Below are positions 12,883 through 27,800 of a DNA stretch of 64,000 bases, piece after piece. Under the pieces are notes generated by a model. The model was not told the origin of the DNA and searched no databases. It worked only from the letters and a program-made list of their open reading frames with translations. Position numbers and translations under genes: made by a program. The stretch comes from Rostratula benghalensis. Its lineage: Eukaryota; Chordata; Aves; Charadriiformes; Rostratulidae. The stretch spans positions 2,047,620 through 2,111,619 of the forward strand of contig VXAI01000082.1 in assembly GCA_013399305.1 (NCBI GenBank), in the 5' to 3' direction. Every line of letters begins with the position of its first letter. The first letter of the stretch is position 1.

Positions 12883-15800
12883 GTATGTGTTACAGTTATT
12901 GCTTGTTTAAAAATATTTAATAGAAATTATATTTAGCATAATTGCCAGGAAAGATTTAAAGAATAGGGAAACATATTGCACCTGCAGATGAGAAGAACAT
13001 GTACTTTTGTGTTCAAGTAAGAATGAAATCACTAGTAGGAAATTACCTTGCAAAATGCAACCTTTACAGAATTTTAGGGATGTCTCTTTCAAGACAGAGC
13101 TACGTTCTGGGTCCAGGATTTGTCCATTGTAATTGTAAACACCATCTGCATCAATATAAAGATATAACATAGTTTTCTTCAAATGGTAAGCATCATAAAA
13201 AATGTTACGGTGCACCAGGATATAAAAACTCACCAAGCAGTACTGAAAACATGTTGTTTGAGTTCAAAGAAATGAAGACTTTAATTGCATGGAAGTCAGT
13301 AAATTGATTTTTCTCTGAGAAGAATCAGGACTGCTATTTATAATTAATTAGCCCTTACCTTTCTGTTATCAGTTATAGTGTAGCTTCCATATAATGCCTC
13401 CAGTGATTCAAATTGTTCCTATAAAACATTTTTATTAATTAAAATATGTATTTAGACTTGTTAAACTGATTAATGGTAATTAATCAGTTGTACTCACTTA
13501 GTTTGGAACACTTATATTGTCCAAATCAGCAAAGATTGCATTAGAAGCTTGATTTGCATTAGTTAATGAAAGATGCACCCAGGTAGTGTGCAGGCTCAGC
13601 CAGTTTGAGAACAACATTGGCATCAGTTGTAGATGGAGACTCAAAGATGAGAAGCATCTATCAGATGAAAGAAGCTACTGTCTGTGGAGTAAAGCGTGGT
13701 GTGCGTATTGAGGGAAGAAGAGAGGCTTTGCAGAAAAAACATACTAGCAAAATAAAGATCTTCATAAACACAACTTTCCTGAAGTAAACTAGGTTCATTT
13801 AGTCTTTTATAGTTGAATTTAATTAAGTTGTTTGGGTTTTGAACTGGGTAAGCTGACTGTCCTTTAAGCTGTTTTAATCTTAACGAATACAGTTGTCAGT
13901 GTTGGCTTTAAAGCATTAAAGTCTTTAATGTGCTTTAGATATGTACAGAATTTTGTTTAAAATTGGTGTTGAATAACACAAATAAAATTTGAGGATAAAA
14001 GAAAAAGGTGAGGTTCTGTTGCTGCCATCCAGTGGCAAGAAAATAATCAGTGGCAGGAAATAATTATTTTTATGTATCTCATCTTGCATTGACTATTTTT
14101 CTTGCATCATTCAGAAGATAGTTGCTTGTATGAGATGGATAAGCTTAATCAATAAACTGTGGGAATACATGAATATATAGCACAGCTAAGTTTGTATTTT
14201 AGCTGACTGTCTGAAGGCAAGAAAAAATCAAATAGAAAAGGAAAAGTTATGGGATGTTTGTTGTTTATTAATACCCTTTGTGCCCTCTCCCAGACATACT
14301 TTTTGACACTTGGCCTTGTATTGGACTGTAAAGCAGTGCTCTGAAAGGTGCAAAATTTCTACGAATTTCATAAAAATTGGCAGTGGGACAAAGGAGGGAG
14401 AGGTTCTTGGAAAGTGAGATAAACTGACACGGGGAACAAAACCAATGTGTTTGGTCTGGCCTGCTGACTGCTCAGGCAGTACCATGGCATCTTTAAAATC
14501 AGCCACCACACTCACAGCTTCTTGTGTAGCTGTGACCTGAGTTTTAGGGGATTTGTGGGAGAAGGAAAGGCAATGAGAGATTATGAGAGTATGAAAGAGC
14601 ATGGACAAGGAGGAGGGGCAGGGCAGAGCTATTGTGGGGAAAAGGACAGAAATACTGGAAGTTCATTCAAGAACGCAGGCAACTGTTTACTGACAAGCTG
14701 TTTGTGTGAACAACTGATGAGCAGTGCAGTCTACGTACCACTTACTACTTAGTTCAAGCATTTCCTATAGCGTAGAAATTATTACCACTTTTTCTAAAGA
14801 AAACTGTTCATCTATCTTCTACTTTCTCAGTTTTATTTTTTGCTTTGAAATTTAGACTGATAAAAAGCGTAAAAAGACTGCTATAGCTCCTTTTTATGGG
14901 GCTTTTTTCCAGTGGACATTTAAGATGTGACAGGCATTGTCTAGCCATAAATGTGCTTTTCGCTTGTCTGATGAATATGCATTTAAAAATATATAATTTT
15001 TTTTTTCTTGGGTAGAGGGCCATACGCCTAATGCCCCCAAGTATTTTATAGGTAATATTTTTACAGTTTCAATGACGATTTCTGTACAGAAGGCCTTGAT
15101 TGAAGTGAAACACAAAGTATGCATTTTGTTGATTGAGCATACTGTATGTTACAGAGCGTGGTTTCTCAACCTGTGCTATATGTTCTGTACATATATAAAT
15201 CACTCCAAGCAATATCTGATCCTGGTAAGAGCTAGAAATGATCAGGGCAAAAGTGATAACTGCCATTGATGCTGCTGATCAAGGTGCCTAGAACAAAACA
15301 ATGTGACTTCTGGGCTCCTACTGCACAGGAGTGTTGGAGGGAATGGAGTGTCACCTGTATTCCTCCACCTCGTCTGTATTAATTAGTGAATGAATTGAAA
15401 AGTGAATGAAATGAGAACATGTATTTGATTTTGTTTTATTGACTATATGCTATAGAGATCCAGATTTGGTTCTTACTATTTGATGTTGCTTACATCATCT
15501 CATCTTGCCAGCCATCCTTAATCTTTTATGCAGGTGTTATAAATAGCTCTACACTGCTCATTCGAATTATCAAAAGCATGTACTGTGAATGGTGATTAAA
15601 AATCTATAGGTAACTCCCATTAAACTTAAAGTCAAGTCAAGAAAGGCACAATGGTCTAATGTTTTGCCCATGACTTGAACTTTGAGTTTTATATATATTT
15701 TTTTATTGAAAGCAAGCACATAATTTTGTAACTGCTGGTTATTACATGTTATTTTGAAGGGGTTAAGAAATGAATTGCATCATAGAAGTTGTTGAGCATT

Positions 15801-18800
15801 TGCTCCAAGAACCTATGTCTCTTTTGTGTGAATAAATGATTTTTAGGCGTAATAAATGGCACAACTGTATAACAGTCTAACAGTCTGCTTAATAGGTATT
15901 TATGAATAAGTTCGCTTTTCTCTACTGCAGAATTCCTTTCTTTCTTTCCATAGGGAATAGGAGGGAGCATTTAACATTTTGAGAATGTGGAGATTTTACT
16001 TTCCTTTCAATGTTTGCTAAACTAATACTAATATGTCAGAAAAAGCACTTTCTCCTCTCTTTTGTTCCTTGAATCCTTTCTGAAAATTCTGCATGGTTTT
16101 ATTCACTTCTTGTTTTCACCAGTGGTCTTCTGTATGTCACTCTCAACTCATAACATGGGTGTAACTTTGCAGAGAGCCCGGATTTTGATCTCTACATCCA
16201 TCTGTTATTGATGAGTAATGCGCATGCAACTTCTCTTGTTCCTTGTGCACCAATTTCAAATTCAGACCTAAGTTGTGCTATGTCACTGCTTGATCCCTCA
16301 ATTTTACCGTGCTTTGAATCTCTCATTCGTCTCTGCCATATATACTATTCCTTTCTCTCTCCTCCCATTCCTGTCTTTTTCTTTTCAGGGTGCATTTCTT
16401 CTGAGTGTGAGCATGTGTGCCTTTTTAGCTAAGACACTTTGGAATCTGCCTGTAGGATCAGCTTGGGGACTATGTTATGGACCTCATTAATTTCACTTAC
16501 TTTGCTCAGCCAGTTGTAGGGAAGTGTGTTTTGGAAGATTTCTTATTAGCAGTGGAATATGGCTGAAGTATGAGAATTAATGTGCATATTATTTAACTAA
16601 TGATCTATTAGAGTGAATGAGTAATGATGGCAGGAGTGACATCACTGTTACTCTCCTGTTTGTGGCTAATGCTGTTTCTGTTGGCATGCCTGGTAAAAGT
16701 TTGTGATCAGGACAAATGCACAACAACAGCTGCAGAGATTGTTGGGTTTGCAGATCGTGTGAAAGGTGATTATAAGATACCTTACACACAAATTTTTACC
16801 TTTGAAGTAAATAGTTGAGAATGAAAAGTTAATATTAGAAAATGTATTGCAAGCTCTACAGATGGGGATAAATAAACTGTAGCATTTCCAGTCAGTTTAC
16901 AAGATGAATTGTGAACTAAAAAAAGAAGCAGTAGTTTTATGCAATTAATTTTTTTCCATCCTTTATCTCATTATAGTGTAATATATGTAATATAAAAATA
17001 TGTATGTTATATAAAAATAGATGTGTAAGAAAGAAATCTTCGTAAAGACAAGTTTTTTTGGTTGCGAATGTGGGTTATTCGGTTTCTGTGTGTGCAGAGT
17101 TGCACCCATCAGAGAGGATACCTGGGCACACCAAGGGAGCCGTGGTGTGCTCCCCCAGACCCTGAGTCAGGTACAGGGGCCAGGGCCTATGGACAAACAG
17201 GCTTGTGTTGTGACTTAAGTACACCCAGTGAGACTCTTTACTAACTACTTAGGGTTTAAAACTTCTATTGTTTTGAAAGCAAACTAACTATGCCTTTTAT
17301 TTGTGGGATTTTCCATATTTGGTGTAGCTTTGTACACTGTCATATCTTCAGCAGTTTTCTTCCTGTTCCTTTTCTTTCTGACGTGTAAGAGGGGTTACTG
17401 GGAAGTAGAGGTCAAGTCAGATAGCTTAGTTAGAGCAGAAGAGCCTTCCACACAGGGAGCCCTGAGCTGTGGAGTCATGGGTCATGGGATGGGCTTGGAA
17501 GTGGAGAAAATGATCCCTGAAGCTTACATTTGGGGATAGCCTTCAAATTAGTTGAAGAAGATGATAACCTAGGGTTACTGTCTCCCCAGTCTCTCCGTCA
17601 GCTTTTACCACTACCTCAACATCTGATTTTACTGCTTGGAACAGTTTCTAATGTATTTTCTGGTCCAGGTAGAGTTAGGAGGAATGACTGTTAGGGTTTG
17701 TTTTTCCGCATTAGATTGGGAGATGAAATACATTTGAAATTTTCAGGTTTAGGTAGCAGCCACCAAGGCTTCAATCAAAACTGTGTGTTTTGGTTACACT
17801 GGTCAAGTATGTGTATGTGACACTTCATGATTAATGATATCAGTTACTTTGTTTTCTGTTAAAAATAAGTCTTCAAAATCTGTATTCCCATGCATAAAGT
17901 CTTTCATTTTTTGAAACTCACTGAAAAATGAACTCTCAGAAAAATCTCTCCAAAATTCAAAACCATTTAAAAATTCTAAAAAAATTGAAGAAAAAAAGAA
18001 AAGATTTCAAACATCTTTGGTATCTTAAATAGATTGATTTGGAAGAAGAACATCTCTTACTGAGAACAAGGGCTAAATTTAAGGATTAGACATGCTGGTT
18101 TTTATTTGAAGAAGAGGTTTTATTACTGCCTGAATCAGGTCTCTCAAGGCAGTCTTAAAATGAGGCCTGAACAATGGCTATAGTGTAAACAAAAATCTTT
18201 AAAATTGCTCTTTACCAACTCCATAGGCATCAAAGAGCCTTTTCTGTGTTGTGTAGATACGTAATTAGAAAATTCTAAAAACTACTTCTATTCCTACAGT
18301 GAACTGTAATAACCTTGAAAGAGCCTATTGTCGTCTGCAGGGTTAATAAGTGTTTACACACATTCTTTTGTATTAGTGATTTATTGTTTTTAAGCTAAGA
18401 TTAAATGTAAGCATACAGGGCAGGAGTCAAAAACAAGTCAACAGTGAGGCAGAGGAATGAGTGAGAAGGTCAGTGACTGCTGGGAATGATTTGTACCTTC
18501 TCTCCCTGCACAAGTGAGTAGATCACGCTCTCTTCAAATAGCAGACCAGACCAACATTCTGCAGAAAGCTCTTTGAAGCTCTACCAGCTGGTCTTGTGCT
18601 CCTATAGAAAGTCCAGATAACATTCTGTGTAGGAGAATTCTGGTACATAATAATTGCATTTTACCGGTGTTGATTTTCAAGTTAAGGAAAACTTGAGAGG
18701 CACCATTGCTGAGGTTCCGTGGCCGTGCCAGGAGCTGCTGCTTGCCTCAGACTTGATTTCTGAACAACCCAAATGCACTGCAGTGAAACAGAGCGGCACA

Positions 18801-21800
18801 AGCCGTAAGTCACACTGATAACATTTGTCTATATTATGGTACTTGCAATATATATATTAAAACTGTAGTGCTAGCACTTTTTGAATGTTTTGTGTCTGGT
18901 TTATACTTGGTGGTTGTTATCTGTTGAAATTGCCAATCACCATTTTTGCTTTCTGGAAGGCTTTGCATATCATCATTTTAATTCTGATGAAGAGGAGTGA
19001 AAAACCAGGCATCATTGCTGCCCCCAAATCTTAAGTGGAGTCCTCAAATTAGAAACACAGAATTAATTCAGTATTTTAAACTCTGATCAGTAAACGTGGT
19101 CTGTTCCTTTGAAGCAAATGGGACCAAATGCAAACTTTGGGTATTTTTGTGAAGATTCAGTTTTAGCCTTGGAGGTTTTTTTCAGTTTGAAAATATGGAA
19201 CATGCTGCTTACATCTCCTTTTAAACTCTGTGGGAAGCAGTTTTCAAGCTGGGCTACTTCTACACTGACTGTCGAAACATGGAGTTGTCTCTCCTAAAGA
19301 AGCAAAGGGAAAACATAGAACTGGAGGTGGTAAGATGGCATTGGAATTCCCTTCCACTGATCTGTCATAACTTTGTAGAGCTTTTTTTAAATAGAGAATA
19401 TCAGCATTTAAATCTCATTTTTAAAGTGGTCTTGTGTAATGACTTTTTAGTTGCAATACTGATTTTTTTTTTTTCCCATGCCATCTTCAGCTGTTGGGAA
19501 AAGAGGAGGCAAATAACTGGAAGTAAGACAAATCCTTACTGATTTGATATTTTTGGGAAAAGGAATTGTTTTCAAGCAGTAATAGAGTGATCATTACTGC
19601 TTAATGTACATGTACACAGTAGATTAAAAGCAGTGCCTGCATAGATGGGGATTTATTAACAATTGCTTTTTGACAATTATCAATGATCTCTTTGAGTAAG
19701 ATAGGCTGAAGTCCCTATGCACTAACCATGCTAGGTGTTTTGTGGCGTAAGAAAAAGCTGATTGTGGCAGCAGAGAGTTAATACCTTACAGTGGGATGTA
19801 GCAGGGCAGAGAGGGATTGGGAGCAGGAGGCAGCTGAGGTGGCTGTGCATGGTGTGTTACTGGTCCTGCCAACTGGCCAGCCACAGCTGGATGACTCTGC
19901 CAGCCCCTGGCCACAGTCTGTGCAGGGATACTGAAAGCATACTGCAGGTTTCAGTGGCAGTCTGATCTCAGGAAGAAAGGGGAAAATGCAAAGATGTGAA
20001 ACGGAGAATGGCATCATTAGCAGGGGAGTAATGGTGCATCGTTATTGATGGCTTTTGGATCAGCCAGAACATGCAGGCAGCGTGCTAGCTGTGCAGAACC
20101 TGAAAAATGAAGGACTGAGTGAAAACCGTTGGGTGTTGACTGTGTTTCAAGAGCACTGAGAGATAGGTTGTTCTGGTCTATTGAAGACAAGTGAGGAAAA
20201 TGCTGGTTTTAATGATTTGAGTTTAATTACCTAAACTAAAACCCCAGCCTTTAGCAAGGCTTTCTGATATTTATATTGGACTGAAGGTATCTTGTAATGT
20301 TCTATATGCTTAGCATAGGATTGTGTCTCAACCCAGTCACTGAATGTTCGTTAGGGACTAGACCAAATTGAAATGTGTGTGTAGTGGTACCACTTAACTA
20401 ATCTTTAAGCTTTTGTTATGCACATGTTAAGCAGTGTAATATTAATTTATCCTATGTAATTTTTCTTGCCCTTTGATCATCTTCTACCTTCTTTCCCAAG
20501 GANNNNNNNNNNNNNNNNNNNNNNNNNNNNNNNNNNNNNNNNNNNNNNNNNNNNNNNNNNNNNNNNNNNNNNNNNNNNNNAAAAAAATATTTTGTGCTAT
20601 TAGATTGGAAGACTGAGAAATCTGTGATGGTTCTAAGCTTTTGTAGGAATTCATTTTCGGCTTGGCATCTAAGAATTAACCACATATTGCACATGTTAAT
20701 GATAGTGCTTACTAGCAGGTACTTAGTTATTCTGCTGGAGAAGATCACGTAAGAATGGGAAGAGAACAGGGGGCAATAGAATTACAGACAGAACTACATT
20801 TTGTGTTTTCAAATCTCCATGCACTCCCAATCATTACTTTGTTTTCATTTAGTTTTTAATTAAATCTTTAAAGATCCCATCCAAATAATTTCCTTATTCA
20901 TTGTATGCCACAAGTTACCTCTCCTGGCTGAAAATGCCAAGTCTACATAAAGCTGATTCTCTTTGGGAGATTTTTGGAAAAGCACAATAGGCATTTCTGT
21001 GGGTAAATTTCAGATATGGTTTCCTGGTGTTCTAAAATGCTTACATTGAATTCATGTTGCAATTTCTATATGGACCACTGAAGTTTGGCTACATTGAAAA
21101 GTAGGTCCATCCTATGCTCTCACTGATCCTCTGTCTGCAGCTGACAAATTGCACAAGAGAGAAAGGCACCTGGCTTAAGAGCATGAAGGAGATAAGAGAC
21201 ACATCAGAGCAGTGATGCCACCATTTCTTCTTAGATATTGGGAAAAGTTTCCCACTGACAAGCAGAAAGTCGGGGGTCAGGAGTGGAGGTTGGGGTTGAG
21301 ATCGGGAGATGAATATGAGGAGTCAGAGGTGACACTGATGGACAGGTAGAAACTGAGAACAACCTGGATGAGCCTGTACTGCTGAGGGAAGGCTGACTGA
21401 GCAGAGTTTGAGGTTAAGAGGAGTTGGAACATGAGGCAGGGATATTTTGTGTAAGCTTACTCTGTCTCAAGTGGATACATGTTTTGATAGTAAGAGAAGG
21501 ATAGTGAAGCCTGATCATGAAAATGCTTGAGACCAATTGATTAAATGGTAGTGTTTTATGTGATGTAATGATTTTATGCTCTATATGTAATTTTTCAGGG
21601 TGTCCCAAAACCAAGTAGGACAGCATTTTACCTTTGTGCTCACCGACATTGAAAGTAAGCAAAGGTTTGGATTTTGCCGTTTGACATCAGGGGGCAAGAT
21701 CTGCCTCTGTATTCTGAGGTAAGTTGGTATAAGAAAAATTGAGTCAAAGAGTGAATATAAGAAAAATGCAAGAAAAAATTACATTTTGCAGATCCTCTGA

Positions 21801-24800
21801 TAAAGTGTTATGGTTCTCTATTGGAGTGTCATTTCTCTACAACAGTGTTACCATTGATCTCACATGAAAAGGGGGTCCAGGCCCCATGTTGATTGTATTT
21901 ATGTGTGAGATTAATAATTTTATTTAAATAATGTGAAATCTCTGCTTAATAGCAAAAAACAATATACTGCAGCTTTAGAGGCTTTGAATATTATGTGGAT
22001 ATTTTTACTTTGTGATGTGATTTTTGATGAGTATTCAGTCAATTTAATAAAGTGCACTATTCTGGATTCCTCTCCTTGGAAATAAGATTTTTGGGGGCGT
22101 CTGCCACCTTCTGTGGACAGACTGCATCTAATATAAGAAATGTCAAAGCCAGATAATTCTCAATAAAGAGCATGCCGCACGGTTGCGTGAAGAGATATTA
22201 GTAATGGAGAAGTTGACCCCAGTGAAATACTTTGTTTCTCCCTCTGCTTTTTCTTTTTTCTCCCATAAGATAATTGTTTTGATAATAAAAAAAAAATATG
22301 ATTGTTTAGCTGTCCTAAACCCCTTTTAATTAAATTAATTAAAAGGCAGAATGCTTTAATTAAAAGCAAATTTGCCACTTCAGTTAAGAGCCTAGCAGCC
22401 TGTAATGTCCATAGAGGAAATGGGAACATATCGTTCAGCAGCACATGAGAAGAACAAGATTGAAATATGATTGCCTTCAAAGTGAGACTACCCAAACAGA
22501 AGGGGAAAGAGAGGCCTTCTGCTGCCAAAGAGCCAAACCTGTTGACATCAGAGGGATGTCTTGGAGAATTTTGGAGAATAAGCAAGGAAGCTTATGGAGA
22601 AAAATAGATGTTCGGGCATTTGGACAACATGGAAGTCTGATAGTCATGGAAGCTGTCATTAAGATAGACCAGATGACTTACAGAGACAAACCCAACATCA
22701 GCTTGCAAAAGAATATCAGTAAAAGAACATGTGACAAAGAAAAAAAGACCAGACAATACAGAAACTTACAGTGGTTAAAATGATTTGAAATATCATATCA
22801 AGACTTTTGTGAACTTTTAAGCAGATTCCAAGCTAGTGTTGAGAGCCAGTACAGTTGACGGTTTTTAGGCAAAATAATAATAATAATAATAATAATAAAA
22901 AAGTATTTGCTACAAATAATGCAAAAAAATAATAATTGCTACCATATAATGAAAATACCAAAAGGAAGAGATTTATTCTGGAAATTGACTTTCTGTGATC
23001 TTGACAATACTTCTTTGATATGCTTCAGGCAGATTTCATTCTTAGGAGTTTGGAGTTTGTAATACTTTGCCCTTTTCTCTGTGATACCTTTTGTTGATGT
23101 ATCTTGTTAAGGCCCAGACAGAGCCTGTGTATACTTTGAGCTTTTTTCTCCGAGTTAAACTTTTCTTCACTCATCAAGCTAGAAACAAAATTTTTACTTG
23201 TACTCCTAAGATTGTGTGTCTGTCTTCTAATGCTATAATAACAAATGTTTAATCAGTTATGCACACTCAGGTGTGCGTGTTTACATTCTGTATGTAATAC
23301 CGCAAAGCAAAGGGTGCAAATTCTCAGCTGGTGTTAACTTGTGTATCTCCCACAAGATTTCCCCACAGACTACATCAGCTGAAGATTAGTCAACAGTCTG
23401 TTACTTGGTAGCAATAACTAGGAAAATGAAAAGTGGCAAGCTATAATTTTTCACAGAACTGTAACCAAGGTATTGCCTTTATTACTTTTATTGTGCCAAT
23501 TTAAAATTTACAATGCATAGCTGAATGTGTAACAGCACTAGCTTCATAGCATTGTACTTCTAGCTTGATAGTCCATTTCTCTCCAATTTGTGTGTTTGTT
23601 GTGTTTACCTCAAACAGAAAGACTGCATCAGTATTTCCATCTGATGCATCTTAGTGTATCCAGTCTGGTTTTTGCTCTGAATTCAAGGTTTGTTTGAAGT
23701 GATCAAGTGAAAGAAGATTCACTAGCAGATTTCTTTTGGTGCTTTGTATTGCTTTCCCTCGTACATGCTTCTTGATATTAAATTAACCAAAATTAAAACA
23801 ATCTTAACAAATGAATGCTGTCTTTATATATAGAGCATGTATGGATGTTCACACTTACTCTCTTCCATATATCTAGCATAAATTTATATGCACTGTTTGT
23901 ATATACATATAATGATTCTGATGCATGAGCAATTCAAACTACTTGTTTATCACAGATAGGTACACAATAGACACAGACTTTTATATAAACATACAAATGT
24001 AGGTGTGCATAAGTACCATGTCTAACTATGCATCTACACATTGCCTCAAACAGGAAGAGTATATGTTAAGATTATTGGCTGGGACTTTAACAAAGCCGAC
24101 TAGAGATAGTCAAATACAGAAAAAATAATGGAATGGTCATAAATAACCAAAATCTAAGTAAGACTCTCTGATAAGAAGAGCAGGAACTAGCCAGTCAGTG
24201 ATGAAAAGGAAATACTGTAGAAATTTGAGTATGCTTTTGAGTGGGGAACAGGACACAACTTTTCTCTTGTCAATGTCTTTTGTGCATGGTAGCAGGCTGT
24301 GTGTTAACCTATGCCAGGGAAGCTAAAGCGATAGGATTTGAACTGCTGAATGGTATTCTTAACCAAAAACTGAAGAAAAGGCTGCTCATCCTCAGGTCTT
24401 ACACCACCAATCTAATGCTGCTTCTAAGATTTAAGTCTGGTAGTTGATGGGACTTCTCAATAATTCATTGTTCATCTAAATCTCCAGTTAAAGGGAATCA
24501 TCTCTGAATTTTCATCCATGTGGTCCTGCTTTAAATTGGATAGTTTGAAACAGAAAATATACTTGTACATATAAAATTATTCTGTAAGTTTTACATTTAT
24601 AAACACATGAATATGAATTGTGTAATACATAATTTTCTACCTTTTTGTGTTTTGTTCGTCATTGTTCTGTTTGAGTTCTGTCTGTGTTTGTACAATGAAA
24701 TAAAAATTACCCAAGGTAGCTTTCTCAGGCGTTTCTGCCTAAATAACTAAATTCTGATACAGTATTGCCTAAAATGATTGTGTAGAGCTTGACTACAGTT

Positions 24801-27800
24801 GCCAAATTCAAAGTGCCAGTAAGTGCAAAATCATACCAAGATGAGAAAATAAATCTTGGATTATACTGCAGAAATTGTGTGTGATTTGTTTGCAAATTTT
24901 GTTTGGTTTTTCCATTAAACCACACAGCTGCTTTGTGAGTCCTGCTGTGGCACCTCGTCCCTCTCCACAAACTGCTGAGCTAGTGCAGCTCCCTAAGAAT
25001 GAGGGGTACCACAGCAGGAATATTATAATATACCTTCTTGTGCTCATATGCTATACTGGATCTTTTCTTATGGTTTTACTTTTTATATTTTAATTTAAAT
25101 AATATTTTTTGCCAGTTGAGAAATGTCAATGTTCACTTTTGAAGACTAGCAGGAGACTTAATTCTTCTGGGTGTTCTTTCTAAATATTGCTGCTCTTTGC
25201 AGTAGGAATAATGCTTTCTGGGTTTCCATGAAATTGTTTTTCAATTACCTGAACAATTTTACTACAAAGTGCAAATAATTTGACTGAAATTTGTTTTGTT
25301 AAAAATCTTGAAACTGTTGATGAACTCTGAGGTTGACCTTACTTATCCAGAGGAATGCAAAATGCATCATTAAAATACTCAGTCTTAGATTTCATTAATT
25401 TTATGACTGTAAAATTGTCACCTACATTTCCAAATGAAATGCTCTAATAAGGAAGACAGGTTTATGTGGTAAGCCTTTGTAGTTCTTCAGTTCAGACCAC
25501 GCTTGAAGCTTTCTCACTCTTCCTTTAGGCAAATCCCTTAGAAGCAGAATGTTTCAATTTTACACATTTTGTGTCAATTTTCCAGACAGAAAAGTAGCCC
25601 CTAGACATTAGACATTTAGTTACGGAAAAGCAGTTTCCTTAGTTTTATTTGATTACTAGAAGTTAGATTCCTGCTGATAGTTCAGGACTGTTAGTGGTTA
25701 CCTGACTATTTGACAGAAAACATTTCCTTTCCTTTATTTAACCTTTGACTCATGAATGTAAAAGTTTTATCAGAGCTATAGTAGAAGCACCAGTGAGGTG
25801 GAAGTCTACTTACGGCAACAAGGGTTATGCCTGACTTTGAATAAAAGTCTGAACTCCAGCTCATTTGGATTAAAAAAAAATGCTAAGTACGTTTTTAATT
25901 AACCATGAAATATCTTGGGCTCTTGCTTTTGTGACAGGCGGTGGCTGTACTGAAATAAAGACCACTGTATTCTCACCCAGGGAATGCATTTCTATTAAAA
26001 CAATATTGCATGTGTTTTGGTGTTTTTCTTTCTTATGGGAGAAGTATTTTGTAGCAAATTTAGGAAAATTGTTGTGTGTTGTTTTATGTTTGTCTTGGGT
26101 ATTTGTTTCTCAAACAGTTACTGGTTGTAACACCAGGAATGCAGTACCAATGTGTACAATTAAAGGAAAATAAACAAGAATCCAATAATGCTTTCACAAG
26201 TTAAGAACCTAAATTATTTTTATTTGAAGCTTAGGCTTCTAAATATATTAAAATTGAAAATTAAAGCTCTCCTTTTTTCTTCTGTTTTATCTGCTGTGAA
26301 GGGGCTTCACTGATAACCTTTTGACGTTTTTGTAAGACAATTAATTATGAAATACACTGCTCATAAACAATTTTATGAATATAAGTATGATGGTAAGGTC
26401 TGTCTAGTAATGGACTTTAATTTTGATTTTATCTGTTGTTAAGATACATATTAGTGTGACAGTTTTGAGTTAGGAGTAATATATTACAGGTCTCTCCTGT
26501 TAAATTCAGCCATTTCAAAACTTCTGCAGACAGGGCATTTCTGTACTGACCTGAAAAAAAATATTACTCAGTCTAACAGATGTCAATGAATATTTGTGTG
26601 CTGGATGACATTGCAGTACCTAGACTAGTTCTTCTATGCTAAACAAAGATTAAATAGTTTTGCAAGATTTGCTAACAGGACAAGCTAATTTGTCTACTAC
26701 AGTGCGTCTGGGTTTTAGCTATCACACACGCAAATGCCGTATATACATTGCTTTATCCAATACAATGTGCTGGATAAAGGTGTAAAGCCTATATAACAGG
26801 AATGTTCATCTGTGATCAAAACTATTTACTGGAACAGTCTAAATAAATTAATAGGTTTGTTAACATGCATGCTTGCAAAATCAGCCTGTAAGAGGACAAA
26901 AATGCTACTTGACAACCTTGAGGATGTTACAAAATGAAAAGGGCTTATACTTGCTCTTTGAATTCAGAATCTAAAATTCCTGATACTGTCTTCATTAGGA
27001 ACAAACACAACTTCTGTTTGTTTCCTTTTGAATGCAGAGATGCATTGTATATTTGCACACACAAATGCACCCTTTAGTGTTCATGAAAACAAATTCTAAC
27101 AATTTTGTTATTATACTGAATTAATTAGCGAATACATAGAAGCAAAATATAAAGGGAACTTTTTTGCTTTCCAATAGATCTTTGTTATATAAGTAAGAAC
27201 AGTATAATAAAAAATACTAACAAAAACTTTTGCAATTAAACTTTGCTTCTCAAGAACTGAAGATTGTGTGGAAATGAAACAGAGAACAGGTCTTGATGAC
27301 CCTTGGTTTCATGACATATAATATAATCAAGTACTCGTTTTGATTTCCTTAATTTTTCAGGTTTAAGAGGCATGTTCAAATTATATTAACTTCATGTCTG
27401 TGGTTGTGAGGCTTAAAGCAATTCTTTTTCCAGTCTTTCAGCTCAGAAAGGAAATTGGCATTTTTAAACTGTGTTCAAGTAGTCTGTTTTTATAATATTT
27501 GTTTTTCTTTGTGGTTTTGTTACATGAAGACATGAAAGTTTATCATCAACCTGATTTTGATAAGGGAAAAAATTCTTGTATGAGTAGTTTGGCCAGCATG
27601 CCTTGTTATATGAAAGAAAAATCTCCCTTAGCTTTTTGTTAAGTTTCATGAATTTCAGATAACAAATTTGCCCTTTTTATGCATAGACTTAAAAACTGCA
27701 TTGAATTTTTCTTTTTGTAGAAAGAGGGGAGTAGAAATCATAGATACAAGAAAGAAATATGGTTAATATTTTATTGAAGTAGGAGCATTTATTTGTAGAT

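Noticed and set aside
14228..14608. Antisense 126-codon frame
   Set aside because: No family resemblance and no matching exon context. Base composition alone can explain it.
22434..22460. Weak U6 snRNA-like words (tcgttcagcagcacat)
   Set aside because: Only about a dozen bases resemble the U6 start; the rest of the RNA and the T-run terminator are absent.
22160..22585. Antisense 141-codon open frame, the longest in the window
   Set aside because: It overlaps a 112-codon frame on the other strand, lies inside a DENND1B intron, contains a K/Q run from a poly(A/T) tract and has no domain or family words. Most likely chance.
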